Shown here piece by piece: positions 9,219 through 18,977 of a stretch of 64,000 nt of DNA. Under the pieces are notes generated by a model. That model was given only the letters and a program-made list of their open reading frames with translations. It did no database searches and was not told where the DNA came from. Numbering within the stretch: the first letter of the stretch is position 1; each line of letters starts with the position of its first letter. Position numbers and translations under genes: made by a program. This DNA is from JANXSS01 sp040385645 (GTDB lineage Bacteria; Pseudomonadota; Gammaproteobacteria; Burkholderiales; Burkholderiaceae_D), in contig JAZKGZ010000006.1 in the NCBI GenBank assembly GCA_040385645.1, forward strand, positions 248,001 to 312,000, given 5' to 3'.

Positions 9219-10442
9219 TCACCGTCCGTAGTAGACACCGTGCAGAGCATCCTCTGCGGCTAGCATGACTTGCGCCTGAAAATACAATGGTTCCGTGGTT
9301 GCAATCTGTTTGATTCGCTGGCTCGCGGCATTTTTTTCTTGCATCGTACTCAGGTGCCGGATGACATCACAGCAGGTAGGCAATGTGTGCATGACGGTAT
9401 CACGTAGCGGCCCTTCGAAGGTTGCCAGGATCGCTTCGACTGCTTCCTGCTTTTTTGCGCCATGTGGCATCTGGGCTATGTCTGCCACAGCCCATTGCAT
9501 GTGGGCGAACATATCGTAAGGCTGCACACTGCGAAAGGTAGCCAGAGGTGCTTCGACAGCCGCATGCCACTGCGCCAGCTGCGGTTGCATTGGTGTCTGA
9601 TGCATAGAATTGGACTCCGCAGACGGCGGCCTGAAGGGTGTGGATGGGGTGGTGGTCATCGGCCCAATAGACTGCCCATAATCGAACTGCGCGTACAATT
9701 TCTCTCTGAGGCTCATCAGATTGCATTGATCTTGCAGCGAAAAGTCATGCTGCTTTTGTAGCAGCAGATCGAGCGCTGCATGTTGCAATGGTGCCCGTAA
9801 GCCCTCGATGACCGTTTCTATCTGATGCCATGGTGATTGCGAACTGTTTTCACCAGTCACGCGTGGCCTCGCAGTTGCTTGTGCAATCGCTGCGGTCAAT
9901 GCTGCGACATCCAATTGTTCCTGGCTCATCGGTGCGGAAACAGGCAATGCTGCGTGAGGCGTGGCAGTTTCAACCGATGGTGCAACTTCTTGCGCCGCGA
10001 CAGTCTGTGGCGCGACATCGTTGTTGTCTTCGAACATTTCCAACAACGCTTGCAGATAGGGCTCGTCGTCATCGACGAATGTCGACTCAATCGCCTGGTT
10101 CTGGTTGTGGTTTAGTGGGCTAGACACAGACGCATCGGTATTCCTTTGAAAGGACGTCATCAGCGCTCCGAGATCGCGATTGACATTTTCCGGGCGACCG
10201 GGGCTCGGTAGATCCGGCACTTGAAGCCTGGCACGCTTGGCTTTGCGCGAGTCTGGCAAATCGTCCGCAACCGCTACGATGTTTTCGCCCGACGCTATAT
10301 GTTGTGCTCGCGTACGCGTCGCTTGCAATGCTGTTGCAGATATCGCCGGGGTTGTTCTTCTAACAGCGGGATACAGCAAAGTGTTGCCTGAATAGACTGG
10401 GGCCGTCATTTCGGACGAATCGCGGGACTTTATGGGACGCAT
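9219..10442 (-). CDS. Unrecognised protein with effector-like composition
   Basis: This is a 407-residue protein from the ATG at 10442. The frame is open further upstream, but longer forms would run into the neighbouring gene. No family is recognised. Residues 1-60 are rich in Ser, Thr and Ala without a hydrophobic signal. A basic cluster KAKRARL at 67-73 resembles a eukaryotic nuclear-localisation signal. A low-complexity Pro/Ser/Gln-rich segment follows in the middle. The C-terminal ~130 residues look alpha-helical, with conserved-looking Trp, Cys and His residues. A Ser/Thr-rich N-terminus without a Sec signal is common among type III effectors. Function and secretion are unproven. It lies 175 bp downstream of another unknown gene on the same strand. 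Confidence 0.65.
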   Translation of the reverse strand: MRPIKSRDSSEMTAPVYSGNTLLYPAVRRTTPAISATALQATRTRAQHIASGENIVAVADDLPDSRKAKRARLQVPDLPSPGRPENVNRDLGALMTSFQRNTDASVSSPLNHNQNQAIESTFVDDDEPYLQALLEMFEDNNDVAPQTVAAQEVAPSVETATPHAALPVSAPMSQEQLDVAALTAAIAQATARPRVTGENSSQSPWHQIETVIEGLRAPLQHAALDLLLQKQHDFSLQDQCNLMSLREKLYAQFDYGQSIGPMTTTPSTPFRPPSAESNSMHQTPMQPQLAQWHAAVEAPLATFRSVQPYDMFAHMQWAVADIAQMPHGAKKQEAVEAILATFEGPLRDTVMHTLPTCCDVIRHLSTMQEKNAASQRIKQIATTEPLYFQAQVMLAAEDALHGVYYGR

Positions 10443-10617
10443 GGTGGTGAAATTCCATTGAGTTGCAAGAAAGCTAATACTATTTTCTATGCAACATTTT
10501 CTTTTGAGCAGTACGGAAGTGTTGTCTGCCAAAACGAATCTGGAAATGACAAACAGGCACTCAGACAGATTTGTTGAGAATGGCAGGTGCGAATAGGGCC
10601 GCATCAGCTCTAAATCA

Positions 10618-12768
10618 TTAATCTGGCACGACGATCCTGGCTTGAATTGCAGTTTCGCTAAAATGCTCGACTGCCGATTCGCTTTCCAATAACCGAGGCA
10701 CCACATGTGCCAGCGATTGCATCCATGCGGCGCTGCGCGGGGTACTCGGCCTGCCGCGGGTTTTTCCGGGAGTGTTGGCGGTGCGGGTGGAACCGATCGC
10801 CGCACTGGCCAATAACTCGGCGGCCCGCACGACCGATGTGCGAAAGCCGTTTTCGAAATACAGTTTTGATCCCTCATGTGCAGTGTCGATGACCTCGACA
10901 TAGCATTGGTCTTCGCTCAAAAAGATTTCCGGCTGCTGCATCGCCGTACGGGGAACGTCGGACGATTCGACGGGGGTACCGGCACCGGCTGCCCGCGGCA
11001 GGATTGCTCGCCCGAGCAACAGTATGTCCCGCTTGCCGGCAGCCAACGTGCTGGCCCGATTCGCAATCGTTCCGAGCCGCGTTGCGGCGTAGCCGAAGTA
11101 CGCCGTATTGGCATTCGAAGGCATACAAGCTCTGAACTCGGTCAAGAAAAGCAGCGCTTTCTCGTGCATGTCGGGGTTTTCCCCTTCATACGGCAAGGAA
11201 AAAATACGACCAGCATCCGGATCACGGTCGGCGTTGTCCAATAATTTCAACACGTCTTCTTCCAACTGGGCGCGCATTTCGGCTAGTTGCGGAAGGTTAA
11301 ACTGCACATCGTCTAGCAGGCGAAGATGTGCTTTCCAACCTGCGTCGTGGTCCGTGCGTAGTGCGCTGTAGGCATTGTAGAAACCGAGTGCAGAAATTTT
11401 TTTGGCGATCGCCTCGTCGGTCAAATTATCGAGTACCTTTTTGACTGCCTGCTTGCGCTGCTGAGAAGCACGCAGGCTTTGCATCCGATCGTACTTTGGA
11501 TGACGCACCGATGTTGCCGGTTCGGGTCGCTGTCGCGGTGCTCGCCGGCCCCGCTTTTTTAACAGTGGGTTGGCTTGCATGTCCAGCTGGGTTTGCGGAA
11601 AGGGCGCTTTTATATTGTCCTGCAAAACCTCTTCTGGTTCGCAGGTTTGCGGTTGTTGCATAGCGTCCACAATGTCGGCGCCTGGGGAGCCTGGTCGAAG
11701 GTCGATTGTTGACAGTGTTTCCTGCGAATCCGACCGTGAATCTTCCAACAACGTGTCCAGAAGGTTTTCATCCAGATCGTCGAGTCGAGCATCGTTCATC
11801 AGCTTTTCGTAGATATATCTGAGCATCAGATGCGACGCAAACTTTTTTTCCGCATCTTTTTCTTTTATACGTTCTTCGATTTCTGGTCGCATATCTGCCA
11901 GTACGCTTGCAATGCATATGCGTTGAATGGCAACTTCACTTGCAGGAATCAGGAATTTAAAAAAATAGGTGCTTGCTCTGGACACCGCCTGGAAATTTTT
12001 ATTGCGTGCCTTACGCACGATGTTGGGGGACAAACCCGGCTGTTCCGCTTGAAGCATCTCCTTGCGTGCTGCAAGAAGTTGTTGTCGCACATCGGCATAC
12101 TTCGCCAATGCGGCACCCAGATTGTTGGCGCACCACAGGTTAATTTTTGCTAATTGCTGAAATAATTCCGACATTGACGAGACATGCTGTATGTCCGGTC
12201 CGGCATGCTCGCACTCCGCTAGCGGCCACTTGGCCGTCGCGATCTCGTTTCGCCGCTTGTTCAATGCATCGATTTGCGCAGTCGACACCGCGTTGGGATC
12301 GAATAGTTCCAAGGCAGTTTGTACCTGAAACTGAAAAATATTCATGTCGTGCATGATCTGTCGTCGCCTGTCTCGGCTTCTCTCGAACGAATGCAAGACG
12401 GGTCGTATGGCCTGTTCCTCGAATTCGCGCTTGAGATCGACTAAGACATTTTGAAACTGCTCGATCTCGACCAATAATTGACGAATTCTTTCAGATTTAG
12501 GCACTGCTTCCGGTTGCTCATCTGTTGCGTGCGGTGAAGAAGACGCGCTAACCCTGTTACCAAAAATATCGCGCAGTCGTTGCAAATCACGTGCTGCTTG
12601 CACGGCGAAATCCTCTGTTTTTTTCAGCGCCGACAGTTTAGTCAATTTGGTCGTACACGAGACGGCAATAGCGGGGTTTGTAGAAGTTTCGTTTTTATTC
12701 GGATCGCCGGACGAGAACGACGCAGTGCTGGCTGCAGGCAAAGCGGGACGAAGGGTGACATTGCGCAT
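10618..12768 (-). CDS. Large unrecognised helical protein, effector-like
   Basis: This is a 716-residue protein of unknown family. Residues 1-45 are Ser/Thr/Ala/Asn-rich with no signal peptide or membrane helix. Residues 90-330 are strongly helical and charged, likely coiled-coil (for example IRQLLVEIEQFQNVLVDLKREFEE). A polar linker follows, then a dense basic stretch KKRGRRAPRQR at 404-414. A second helical region covers about 430-620. The last ~60 residues include another basic patch (GKTRGRPSTPRS). The layout resembles secreted effectors that act inside eukaryotic cells. It is transcribed toward the 407-residue unknown gene and may share its transcript, although the 175-bp gap leaves room for a separate promoter. 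Confidence 0.7.
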   Translation of the reverse strand: MRNVTLRPALPAASTASFSSGDPNKNETSTNPAIAVSCTTKLTKLSALKKTEDFAVQAARDLQRLRDIFGNRVSASSSPHATDEQPEAVPKSERIRQLLVEIEQFQNVLVDLKREFEEQAIRPVLHSFERSRDRRRQIMHDMNIFQFQVQTALELFDPNAVSTAQIDALNKRRNEIATAKWPLAECEHAGPDIQHVSSMSELFQQLAKINLWCANNLGAALAKYADVRQQLLAARKEMLQAEQPGLSPNIVRKARNKNFQAVSRASTYFFKFLIPASEVAIQRICIASVLADMRPEIEERIKEKDAEKKFASHLMLRYIYEKLMNDARLDDLDENLLDTLLEDSRSDSQETLSTIDLRPGSPGADIVDAMQQPQTCEPEEVLQDNIKAPFPQTQLDMQANPLLKKRGRRAPRQRPEPATSVRHPKYDRMQSLRASQQRKQAVKKVLDNLTDEAIAKKISALGFYNAYSALRTDHDAGWKAHLRLLDDVQFNLPQLAEMRAQLEEDVLKLLDNADRDPDAGRIFSLPYEGENPDMHEKALLFLTEFRACMPSNANTAYFGYAATRLGTIANRASTLAAGKRDILLLGRAILPRAAGAGTPVESSDVPRTAMQQPEIFLSEDQCYVEVIDTAHEGSKLYFENGFRTSVVRAAELLASAAIGSTRTANTPGKTRGRPSTPRSAAWMQSLAHVVPRLLESESAVEHFSETAIQARIVVPD

Positions 12769-12997
12769 GGATGCACGTCTCTAGGCTAAATAATGAATTC
12801 GACGAATCGTCGGACGTGATTCTGGATGGGATGCTGAAGGTCGCGTCTGGCAAACCGCAATATTGTCTACGATGACGTACCAGCCGAGGCTCAACGATGT
12901 TTTCCGGCGCAAGGCCGTAAAAAATATGCTTACGTATGTGCCGGAAGCCGGCCTCGTAAGATATCGTATCCTTACCATTACTTTTGGAGACAATGCC

Positions 12998-13279
12998 ATG
13001 GAAACCGCATACCTCAAGCAGGCACTAGCGGAACTGCGCACCGCCTTGGCCTCGGGCCAGCCGCTCGATGCCGACTTGATTACGATGTTGACGGCGCTCG
13101 ATGCCGATATCAAGGCGCGGTTCCTGCAAGACGGTGACGACGCGCCCGATGCCACAATCGAAAGTGCCGGGCTTACTACCCGCGCGCAAGAGATCTCAGC
13201 AAAATTTGCTGCCGAGCATCCTCATCTGGAGCCGGTGCTGCGCGAATTGACCAATACGCTCAACCGCATCGGTATTTAA
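12998..13279 (+). CDS. DUF4404 family small protein
   Basis: This is a 93-residue soluble helical protein. The ATG at 12998 has a ribosome site (ttggaga) 8 bp upstream and gives a start METAYLKQALAELR typical of DUF4404. The family's C-terminal pattern FxxxHPxLxPxLxxLxxxLxxxGI is present (residues 65-93). Function unknown. It is followed 23 bp later by the DUF2256 gene, so the two may be co-transcribed. Confidence 0.8.
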   Translation: METAYLKQALAELRTALASGQPLDADLITMLTALDADIKARFLQDGDDAPDATIESAGLTTRAQEISAKFAAEHPHLEPVLRELTNTLNRIGI

Positions 13280-13302
13280 AGCTCGACAGACGAGTCTGCG
13301 CT

Positions 13303-13467
13303 ATGCGAATGCGCAAAAAATCTGATTTGCCGACCAAGCATTGCGTGCAGTGCGGGTTACCGTTTACCTGGCGCAAAAAATGGGAGCGCGTCTGGGATCA
13401 GGTGCGTTATTGTTCCGAAAGATGCCGCCGCACGAAGTCCACGCAGCCGGTTCCGCCGAAAATTTAG
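13303..13467 (+). CDS. DUF2256 zinc-ribbon-like mini-protein
   Basis: This is a 54-residue protein, short enough to be missed. It has the full DUF2256 pattern: LPTKHCVQCGLPFTWRKKWE followed by VWDQVRYCSERCRR. Two Cys pairs (CxxC at residues 14-17 and CxxxC at 37-41) probably bind one zinc ion. An ATG at 13309 is an alternative start two codons later. The protein is very basic. Its role is unknown; the family is widespread as a tiny stand-alone protein. Confidence 0.88.
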   Translation: MRMRKKSDLPTKHCVQCGLPFTWRKKWERVWDQVRYCSERCRRTKSTQPVPPKI

Positions 13468-13506
13468 GACACCTCGTATTAAATGTTGTGCGTGGAAATA
13501 TTGTGA

Positions 13507-14964
13507 CTACCTACGCTGCTGGCGCGGTGTGCCCGGAGCGACCGGTGCAGGCCGGCGCGGCGGTGCCATGGTTGCCGGGCCGGTCTCCGGTGCTGCCATG
13601 TTTTCAGGTGCGGTTGCCGCTTGCGGCGCTTCAGTTGTCAATAACGCATTGATCTGGCTAAGATCCTGTTCGCGCAGACTACCGGTAGCCGATTTCAAGC
13701 GCAAACCGCTCAAAATCGTTTCGTAGCGTGCCCGTGCCAAATCACGTCGGGTGGAAAACAGCTGCTGCTGTGCATTCAAGACGTCGATATTGATTCGCAC
13801 ACCGACTTGATAACCGAGTCGGTTCGACTCCAGCGCAGACTGGCTGGAATTCTGCGCTGCCTGTAATGCCCGTACCTGCACCAAGCCGTTGCTGACACCC
13901 CAATAGGATTGCCGCACCGCCAGTACCGCTGTGCGTCGTGCGTTTTCCACATCGTTACGGGCTCTTTCTTCAAGGGCAATGGTTTCACGTACACGACTGT
14001 CGACAGCGAATCCTGAAAACAGTGGGATGGCCCACTGCACGCCGACCGAGTTGTTACTGCCTTCGCCGGTAAAGGCCGCCAATGTCGGATTGTTCGAGTT
14101 ACCACCGCTTTGCGAACTACGGCTGCGCGCGGCGATGAAATCGACCGTCGGATAATGACCGGCACGGCTACGCTTGATTTCACGGGTGGCAATTTCCAAC
14201 GCCAATTGCTGGCCCACCACCGAAAAGTTTTGTTGTTCGGCCCGCGTAACCCATTCCTCGACGGCTGCCGGTGTCGGCGCAGCCAGCGTTACCCCGGCAC
14301 GCAATGCTGATAACGCACCCGGTACCCGGCCGATGAGTTGTTGCAGCGCCGCCCTGCGTACTTCCACATCGTTCTGCGCGGCTACCTGCTGGGCAATCGC
14401 CAGATCGTAGCGAGCTTCGGCTTCGTTGGCATCGGTAATGGTCGCGGTACCCACTTCGAAATTGCGCTTTGCCGATGCGAGTTGCTCGGTAATCGCCGTC
14501 TCTTGGGCTTTCAGAAAGGTCAGGGCGTCTTGTGCCGTCAGGACATCGAAATACGCTTGCGCGACTCGCACGATCAAGTCTTGCTGAGCCTGGGCGAATT
14601 GCGCTTCACTGGCCGCGACCGAGAGCTTGCCCTGTTGATAGCTCTCCCAATTGGCGACACGTAAGAGTGGCTGCGTCAATTGTACGGTGTAGGCGTTGTT
14701 GTTGTAGCGCTGATTCTGACCGAATATATCCTGATCGTTCCTGGTGTAAGTACCGCCAGCGGTAACGGTCGGTAGCAAGCCGGCGCGCCCTTGCGTATCA
14801 CGCTCGCGTCCGGCGGCCAACGCCGATCGAGCGGCGCTGTAGACCGGATCGTTCGCCAGCGCTTCGTTATAGATCTGCATCAGATCGACCGCAAAGGCCG
14901 GTGTGGCAGTGTAGCAAGCTGTGGTCAGGGCGGCGAGAAACGTTATACGAAGGGCAGAGCGCAT
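13507..14964 (-). CDS. tolC: TolC-family outer-membrane channel
   Basis: This trimeric outer-membrane/periplasmic exit duct is used by type I secretion and RND or ABC pumps. It has 485 residues. A Sec signal peptide ends AFA-VDLMQIYNEAL, the typical TolC mature start, followed by two OEP repeats (LTQPLLRVANWESYQQGK; YQVGVRINIDVLNAQQQLF). Unlike the channel at 2354-3838 it lacks a lipobox. The C-terminal tail after about residue 445 is Ala/Pro-rich. It lies 64 bp downstream of pcm on the same strand. It may serve the second RND pump encoded just upstream, which has no channel gene of its own. Confidence 0.93.
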   Translation of the reverse strand: MRSALRITFLAALTTACYTATPAFAVDLMQIYNEALANDPVYSAARSALAAGRERDTQGRAGLLPTVTAGGTYTRNDQDIFGQNQRYNNNAYTVQLTQPLLRVANWESYQQGKLSVAASEAQFAQAQQDLIVRVAQAYFDVLTAQDALTFLKAQETAITEQLASAKRNFEVGTATITDANEAEARYDLAIAQQVAAQNDVEVRRAALQQLIGRVPGALSALRAGVTLAAPTPAAVEEWVTRAEQQNFSVVGQQLALEIATREIKRSRAGHYPTVDFIAARSRSSQSGGNSNNPTLAAFTGEGSNNSVGVQWAIPLFSGFAVDSRVRETIALEERARNDVENARRTAVLAVRQSYWGVSNGLVQVRALQAAQNSSQSALESNRLGYQVGVRINIDVLNAQQQLFSTRRDLARARYETILSGLRLKSATGSLREQDLSQINALLTTEAPQAATAPENMAAPETGPATMAPPRRPAPVAPGTPRQQRR

Positions 14965-15028
14965 CGGAAGTTCCAGTCGAGGTCGGGGCTAAAAAACAAA
15001 CGAAAGCGAAAAATAAACGAAAGCGATG

Positions 15029-15712
15029 TCAGAAGGTGAAGCGCGAAGGTTGCAACGTATTGCGAAGCGGCTTGATCACCGTTTCGAAACGCTTGACGAT
15101 ACTGAAACCGGCATCCGACATGCGCGTGACGACCTGTGCCGACATGGCCGGCATCTCGCCGGTGACCACGAACATGCGGCCGCCGATCTTCAGTTGCTGC
15201 ATGAGTTGTTCGGGCAGTACCGGCACCGAGCCCGACAGTACGATCACATCGTAAGCCTGGCGGGCAAAAATGCCGCGTGCTTTGTTGTCGGGTGCAGGCC
15301 AGCCGCATACGCCGTCCCCGAGCTCGACATCGACATTGTCGATGCCGTAATCGACGAGATTGGCACGTGCCATGGCAACCAGTTCCGGCAATATCTCGAC
15401 CGATGTGACGGCGCGCGCTCTGTAAGCCATCAGTGCTGCCAGGTAGCCCGAGCCAGTACCGATTTCGAGCACCTGCTCGTGCTTTCGAATATTTAATTCC
15501 TGCAAAATGCGCGCCTCGAATTTCGGCTGCAACATGTTCTCACCGCCCGGCAGCGGGATTTCGGCATCGACGAATGCCATGCTGCGATAGGCCGGCGGCA
15601 CGAATGCTTCTCGTTTGACGATGCTCAACAGTTCCAGCAGGTCGGTATCGAGCACGTCCCAGGGGCGAATCTGTTGCTCGATCATATTGAAGCGGGCTTG
15701 TTCCAAATCCAT
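15029..15712 (-). CDS. pcm: Protein-L-isoaspartate O-methyltransferase
   Basis: This enzyme methylates isoaspartyl residues in aged proteins, using S-adenosylmethionine, and so starts their repair. It has 227 residues, normal for the family. The SAM-binding motif I is VLEIGTGSGYLAAL (about 80-93). The preceding segment (ENMLQPKFEARIL) and the C-terminal MFVVTGE region are diagnostic. It sits between the second RND pump and tolC on the same strand. Confidence 0.93.
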   Translation of the reverse strand: MDLEQARFNMIEQQIRPWDVLDTDLLELLSIVKREAFVPPAYRSMAFVDAEIPLPGGENMLQPKFEARILQELNIRKHEQVLEIGTGSGYLAALMAYRARAVTSVEILPELVAMARANLVDYGIDNVDVELGDGVCGWPAPDNKARGIFARQAYDVIVLSGSVPVLPEQLMQQLKIGGRMFVVTGEMPAMSAQVVTRMSDAGFSIVKRFETVIKPLRNTLQPSRFTF

Positions 15713-15774
15713 TGCAATACTTTCAGTAAAAATTATGCAGGCATTCTAACGTTAATGGCCCAGTGGAAACGAAT

Positions 15775-18700
15775 TTAGGCAGTATTTTGGGCAGTTTCGC
15801 CATGCCATTTGCGCCTTGCCCAGGCGGCAAAATCGTCTAGATAGGTATAAATTACCGGTACCACTACCAGCGTCAGCAGCGACGAGGTGATGATGCCGCC
15901 GATCACAGCTTGGCCCATCGGTGCCCGTTGTTCGGAGCCTTCGGCCAGGCCAAAAGCCAGCGGCACCATACCGAACACCATCGCTAAGGTCGTCATGAGG
16001 ATCGGTCGCAGGCGCACGTGCGCCGCTTCCAACAGCGCCTGATGGCGATCTACGCCGGTCTTGCGCACCTGATTGGCGAAGTCGACCAGTAAAATCGCGT
16101 TCTTGGTGACCAGCCCCATCAACATGATGAAGCCGATGATAGAAAACATATTCAATGTAGAACGAAACAGCATCAGTGAGAGGAACACGCCGATCAATGT
16201 GAGAGGCAATGCCGACATGATTGCCAACGGCTGCAAGAAGCTCGCGAACTGCGACGCTAAGATCATGTAGATGAAGATGATCGCCAGTACCAGGGCCGAT
16301 AGCGCATAGCCAGCCGATTCGTTCATGTTTCTCGTGGCACCACCGATCTTGTAGCGATAGCCCGGTTGCATGGACACGGTGTCGAGCATGCGTTTTATGT
16401 CGGCACTGACTTCACCGGCCGATCTGCCGACCACATTGGCCGAGAGTTCGACTTCGCGGCTCAGATCGCGCCGGTTGATCTGATTGGCACCGAAGCCGGG
16501 TTCGATGGTCGCGATCTGGCGCAGCGGCACCATGCGCGGCGAGCCGTCGGTATTGGCTTGCGTACTGGCGAGCATCAGGCGCGACAAATCCTCGGTACTG
16601 TTGCGGTCGCTCGGCGCAAGCCGAATATTCACATCGTAGTTTTCATCGTCGGGTGCGCGCCAGGTACCGGCTGCTTCGCCCGCCAGCAGTGGGCGCAACG
16701 CATCGCCGAGCTGCTGGACGCCGATGCCCAGATCGGCACCCAGTTCGCGCCGCGGCGCGACCGTGATGATCGGCTTTTCACCTTTCAAGCTGGAATCGAT
16801 ATCGACCACGCCTGGAATGGCGCGCAACCGAGTACCGACATCGTCGGAAAGCCGGGCCAGTTGTTTTAGGTCGGAGCCGAGCAATGAGAAGCGTATCTGT
16901 TTCGAGTCGCCACCGACGCCGTCGAGCGTACCGATGTGAGTCACGCTGATGCCGGCGATGGCGGTAAGTTGCTGGCGAATCGGAATGCTCATCTGCGCCG
17001 CACTGCGTTCGCGCTCGGTACGCGGCAAGAGTTGCACGAATACGGTTGCATAATTCTTGCCGGCAGCGTTGCCGGTGTTGACGGTGCTGTAAAGATTGCG
17101 CACTTCCGGAAATTTTCGTAAGACCGATTCGACCTGGCGCACTTTGGTTTCAGTAAATTCTAGAGAAGAGCCGACCGGTGTGAAGAACGTCACGCCGGTT
17201 TCGGAGTAATCGGCCTGGGGTACGAATTCGGTGCCGATCAGCCCCGAGGCCGGCAACGCCAGGCCGATCGCGAAACTCGCCACGGCGATTGCCATGGTCG
17301 ATTTTCGATGCGCCAGCGACCACGATAGCAAGCGCTGGTAAAACGCTGAGAATCGATCGACCATCCGCGAGAATGCCGCCAGTACGCGGCCGATACTGCG
17401 GTCGTACCAATTACGTTTGGTAGGTTTGTCGCCATCTTGCCGGTGTACTTCCGGGTCGGGCCAGATCGACGACAGCATCGGGTCGAGTGTGAACGAGACG
17501 AACATCGAGATCAATACGGCAGCCGTAACCGTCACGCCGAATTGGTGAAAAAAGCGGCCGATGATGCCGCCCATGAATCCGACCGGCAAAAACACCGCGA
17601 CGATCGAAAAAGTCGTGGCCAGCACTGCCAGCCCGATCTCGGCCGTGCCTTCCAGCGCCGCCTCGCGGTGGCTCTTGAAGCGGCCACCGACCTTCATGCC
17701 GGCATGGCGGACGATGTTTTCCCGCACCACGATCGCGTCGTCGATCAACAAGCCGACGCACAACGACAATGCCATCAGGGTGATGGTATTGATGGTAAAG
17801 CCGAAGATATACATGAACAGGAACGTGCCGATCAAAGCGACCGGCAGCGTCAGGCCGGTGATCACCGTAGAGCGCCATGAGTTCAGGAACAGGAACACGA
17901 TCAGGATCGTCAGCACCGCGCCTTCGATCAGGGTCTTGCGCACGTTCTGGACACCGACCCGAATCTGGCGCGCGCCATCCTTGATGACTTCGATCTTCAC
18001 GCCCGGATACAACGACTTCATCGTCGGTGCCAGATCGGTCAGTGCCGCACTCAAGCCGTCGGACACCTCGATCGTATTCTGCCCCTGCGCTTTTAATACA
18101 TTCAGCGCCAGCGTGCGTTGGCCGTTGTAAAGCGCCAGCGTTTCCTGCTCTTGCTGGCCATCGACGACGGTTGCGATCTGGTCCAGGGTGACTGGCTCCC
18201 CGCCGCGTCGGGCAACGATGATCCTGGCGAAATCCTCGGGGTTGGCGACGCGGCCCTGAATCTGTACCACCCGTTCGGAATCGAGCGATCGAATCGCCCC
18301 GGTTGGTAGTTCCTGATTTTCTTGCCGAATGGCGTTGATGACTTGATCGACACCGATACCGAGCGCTTCCATCTCGGTCGGCTTGACGTAAATATCGATC
18401 TGGCGTTTGACGCCGCCCACCAGCGAAATCGAGCCGACGCCGCGCACGTTTTCCAGCCGCTTCTTGACGAGTTGATCGGCAATCGTGGTCAATTCACGCA
18501 GCGAGCGCTGACGCGCGCCGGGTTCGTTGGCAACCGAGATTGAAAACACCGGCACATCCGACGGATCGAAGCGAATCACCCGTGGCTCTTCCACTTCCTT
18601 GCGAAAGGTAGCCCGGATCAACGCCACTTTTTCACGCACATCCTGGGCCGCCTGCGCCGGATCGACCGTCAGATCGAATTCGATCAGCACCAGCGAAGAG

Positions 18701-18960
18701 CCTTCGTAGGAACGTGAAGTCAGGGCATTGATACCGCTGATGGTGTTGACCGCTTCCTCCACCCGCCGCGATACATCCGATTCGACCGTCTCCGGCGACG
18801 CGCCGGGGTAGGCAGTTTGCACCACCACCACCGGAAACGTCACGTCTGGAAATTGATCGACCCGCAGCCGGTCGTAAGAAAACAAGCCGAGCACGACAAA
18901 GGCCACCATCATCATGGTGGCGAGAACCGGATTACCGATACTGATACGGGTGAACCACAT
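15775..18960 (-). CDS. RND efflux pump, inner-membrane subunit (second system)
   Basis: This is a 1061-residue AcrB-superfamily transporter, different in subtype from the one at 3858-7013. The N-terminus MWFTRISIGNPVLATMMMVA and the sequence DQFPDVTFPVV are typical of the HAE1 group near MdtB/MdtC and similar pumps. Helix 4 keeps the Asp pair (LLIDDAIVVRENI), and helix 10 has the Lys (LVTKNAILLVDFA). It lies 17 bp after its adaptor gene. No channel gene follows directly; tolC is two genes downstream. Substrate cannot be read from sequence. Confidence 0.93.
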   Translation of the reverse strand: MWFTRISIGNPVLATMMMVAFVVLGLFSYDRLRVDQFPDVTFPVVVVQTAYPGASPETVESDVSRRVEEAVNTISGINALTSRSYEGSSLVLIEFDLTVDPAQAAQDVREKVALIRATFRKEVEEPRVIRFDPSDVPVFSISVANEPGARQRSLRELTTIADQLVKKRLENVRGVGSISLVGGVKRQIDIYVKPTEMEALGIGVDQVINAIRQENQELPTGAIRSLDSERVVQIQGRVANPEDFARIIVARRGGEPVTLDQIATVVDGQQEQETLALYNGQRTLALNVLKAQGQNTIEVSDGLSAALTDLAPTMKSLYPGVKIEVIKDGARQIRVGVQNVRKTLIEGAVLTILIVFLFLNSWRSTVITGLTLPVALIGTFLFMYIFGFTINTITLMALSLCVGLLIDDAIVVRENIVRHAGMKVGGRFKSHREAALEGTAEIGLAVLATTFSIVAVFLPVGFMGGIIGRFFHQFGVTVTAAVLISMFVSFTLDPMLSSIWPDPEVHRQDGDKPTKRNWYDRSIGRVLAAFSRMVDRFSAFYQRLLSWSLAHRKSTMAIAVASFAIGLALPASGLIGTEFVPQADYSETGVTFFTPVGSSLEFTETKVRQVESVLRKFPEVRNLYSTVNTGNAAGKNYATVFVQLLPRTERERSAAQMSIPIRQQLTAIAGISVTHIGTLDGVGGDSKQIRFSLLGSDLKQLARLSDDVGTRLRAIPGVVDIDSSLKGEKPIITVAPRRELGADLGIGVQQLGDALRPLLAGEAAGTWRAPDDENYDVNIRLAPSDRNSTEDLSRLMLASTQANTDGSPRMVPLRQIATIEPGFGANQINRRDLSREVELSANVVGRSAGEVSADIKRMLDTVSMQPGYRYKIGGATRNMNESAGYALSALVLAIIFIYMILASQFASFLQPLAIMSALPLTLIGVFLSLMLFRSTLNMFSIIGFIMLMGLVTKNAILLVDFANQVRKTGVDRHQALLEAAHVRLRPILMTTLAMVFGMVPLAFGLAEGSEQRAPMGQAVIGGIITSSLLTLVVVPVIYTYLDDFAAWARRKWHGETAQNTA

Positions 18961-18977
18961 GGGTTGCGTTCCTGGCG

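Noticed and set aside
9219..10901. Longer form of the 407-residue unknown protein starting at 10901
   Set aside because: It would overlap the neighbouring 716-residue gene by 284 bp on the same strand in a different frame, with no effector-like N-terminus.
12781..13155. Minus-strand 124-residue frame opposite the DUF4404 gene
   Set aside because: It is a shadow of the DUF4404 gene, with no family match or ribosome site.
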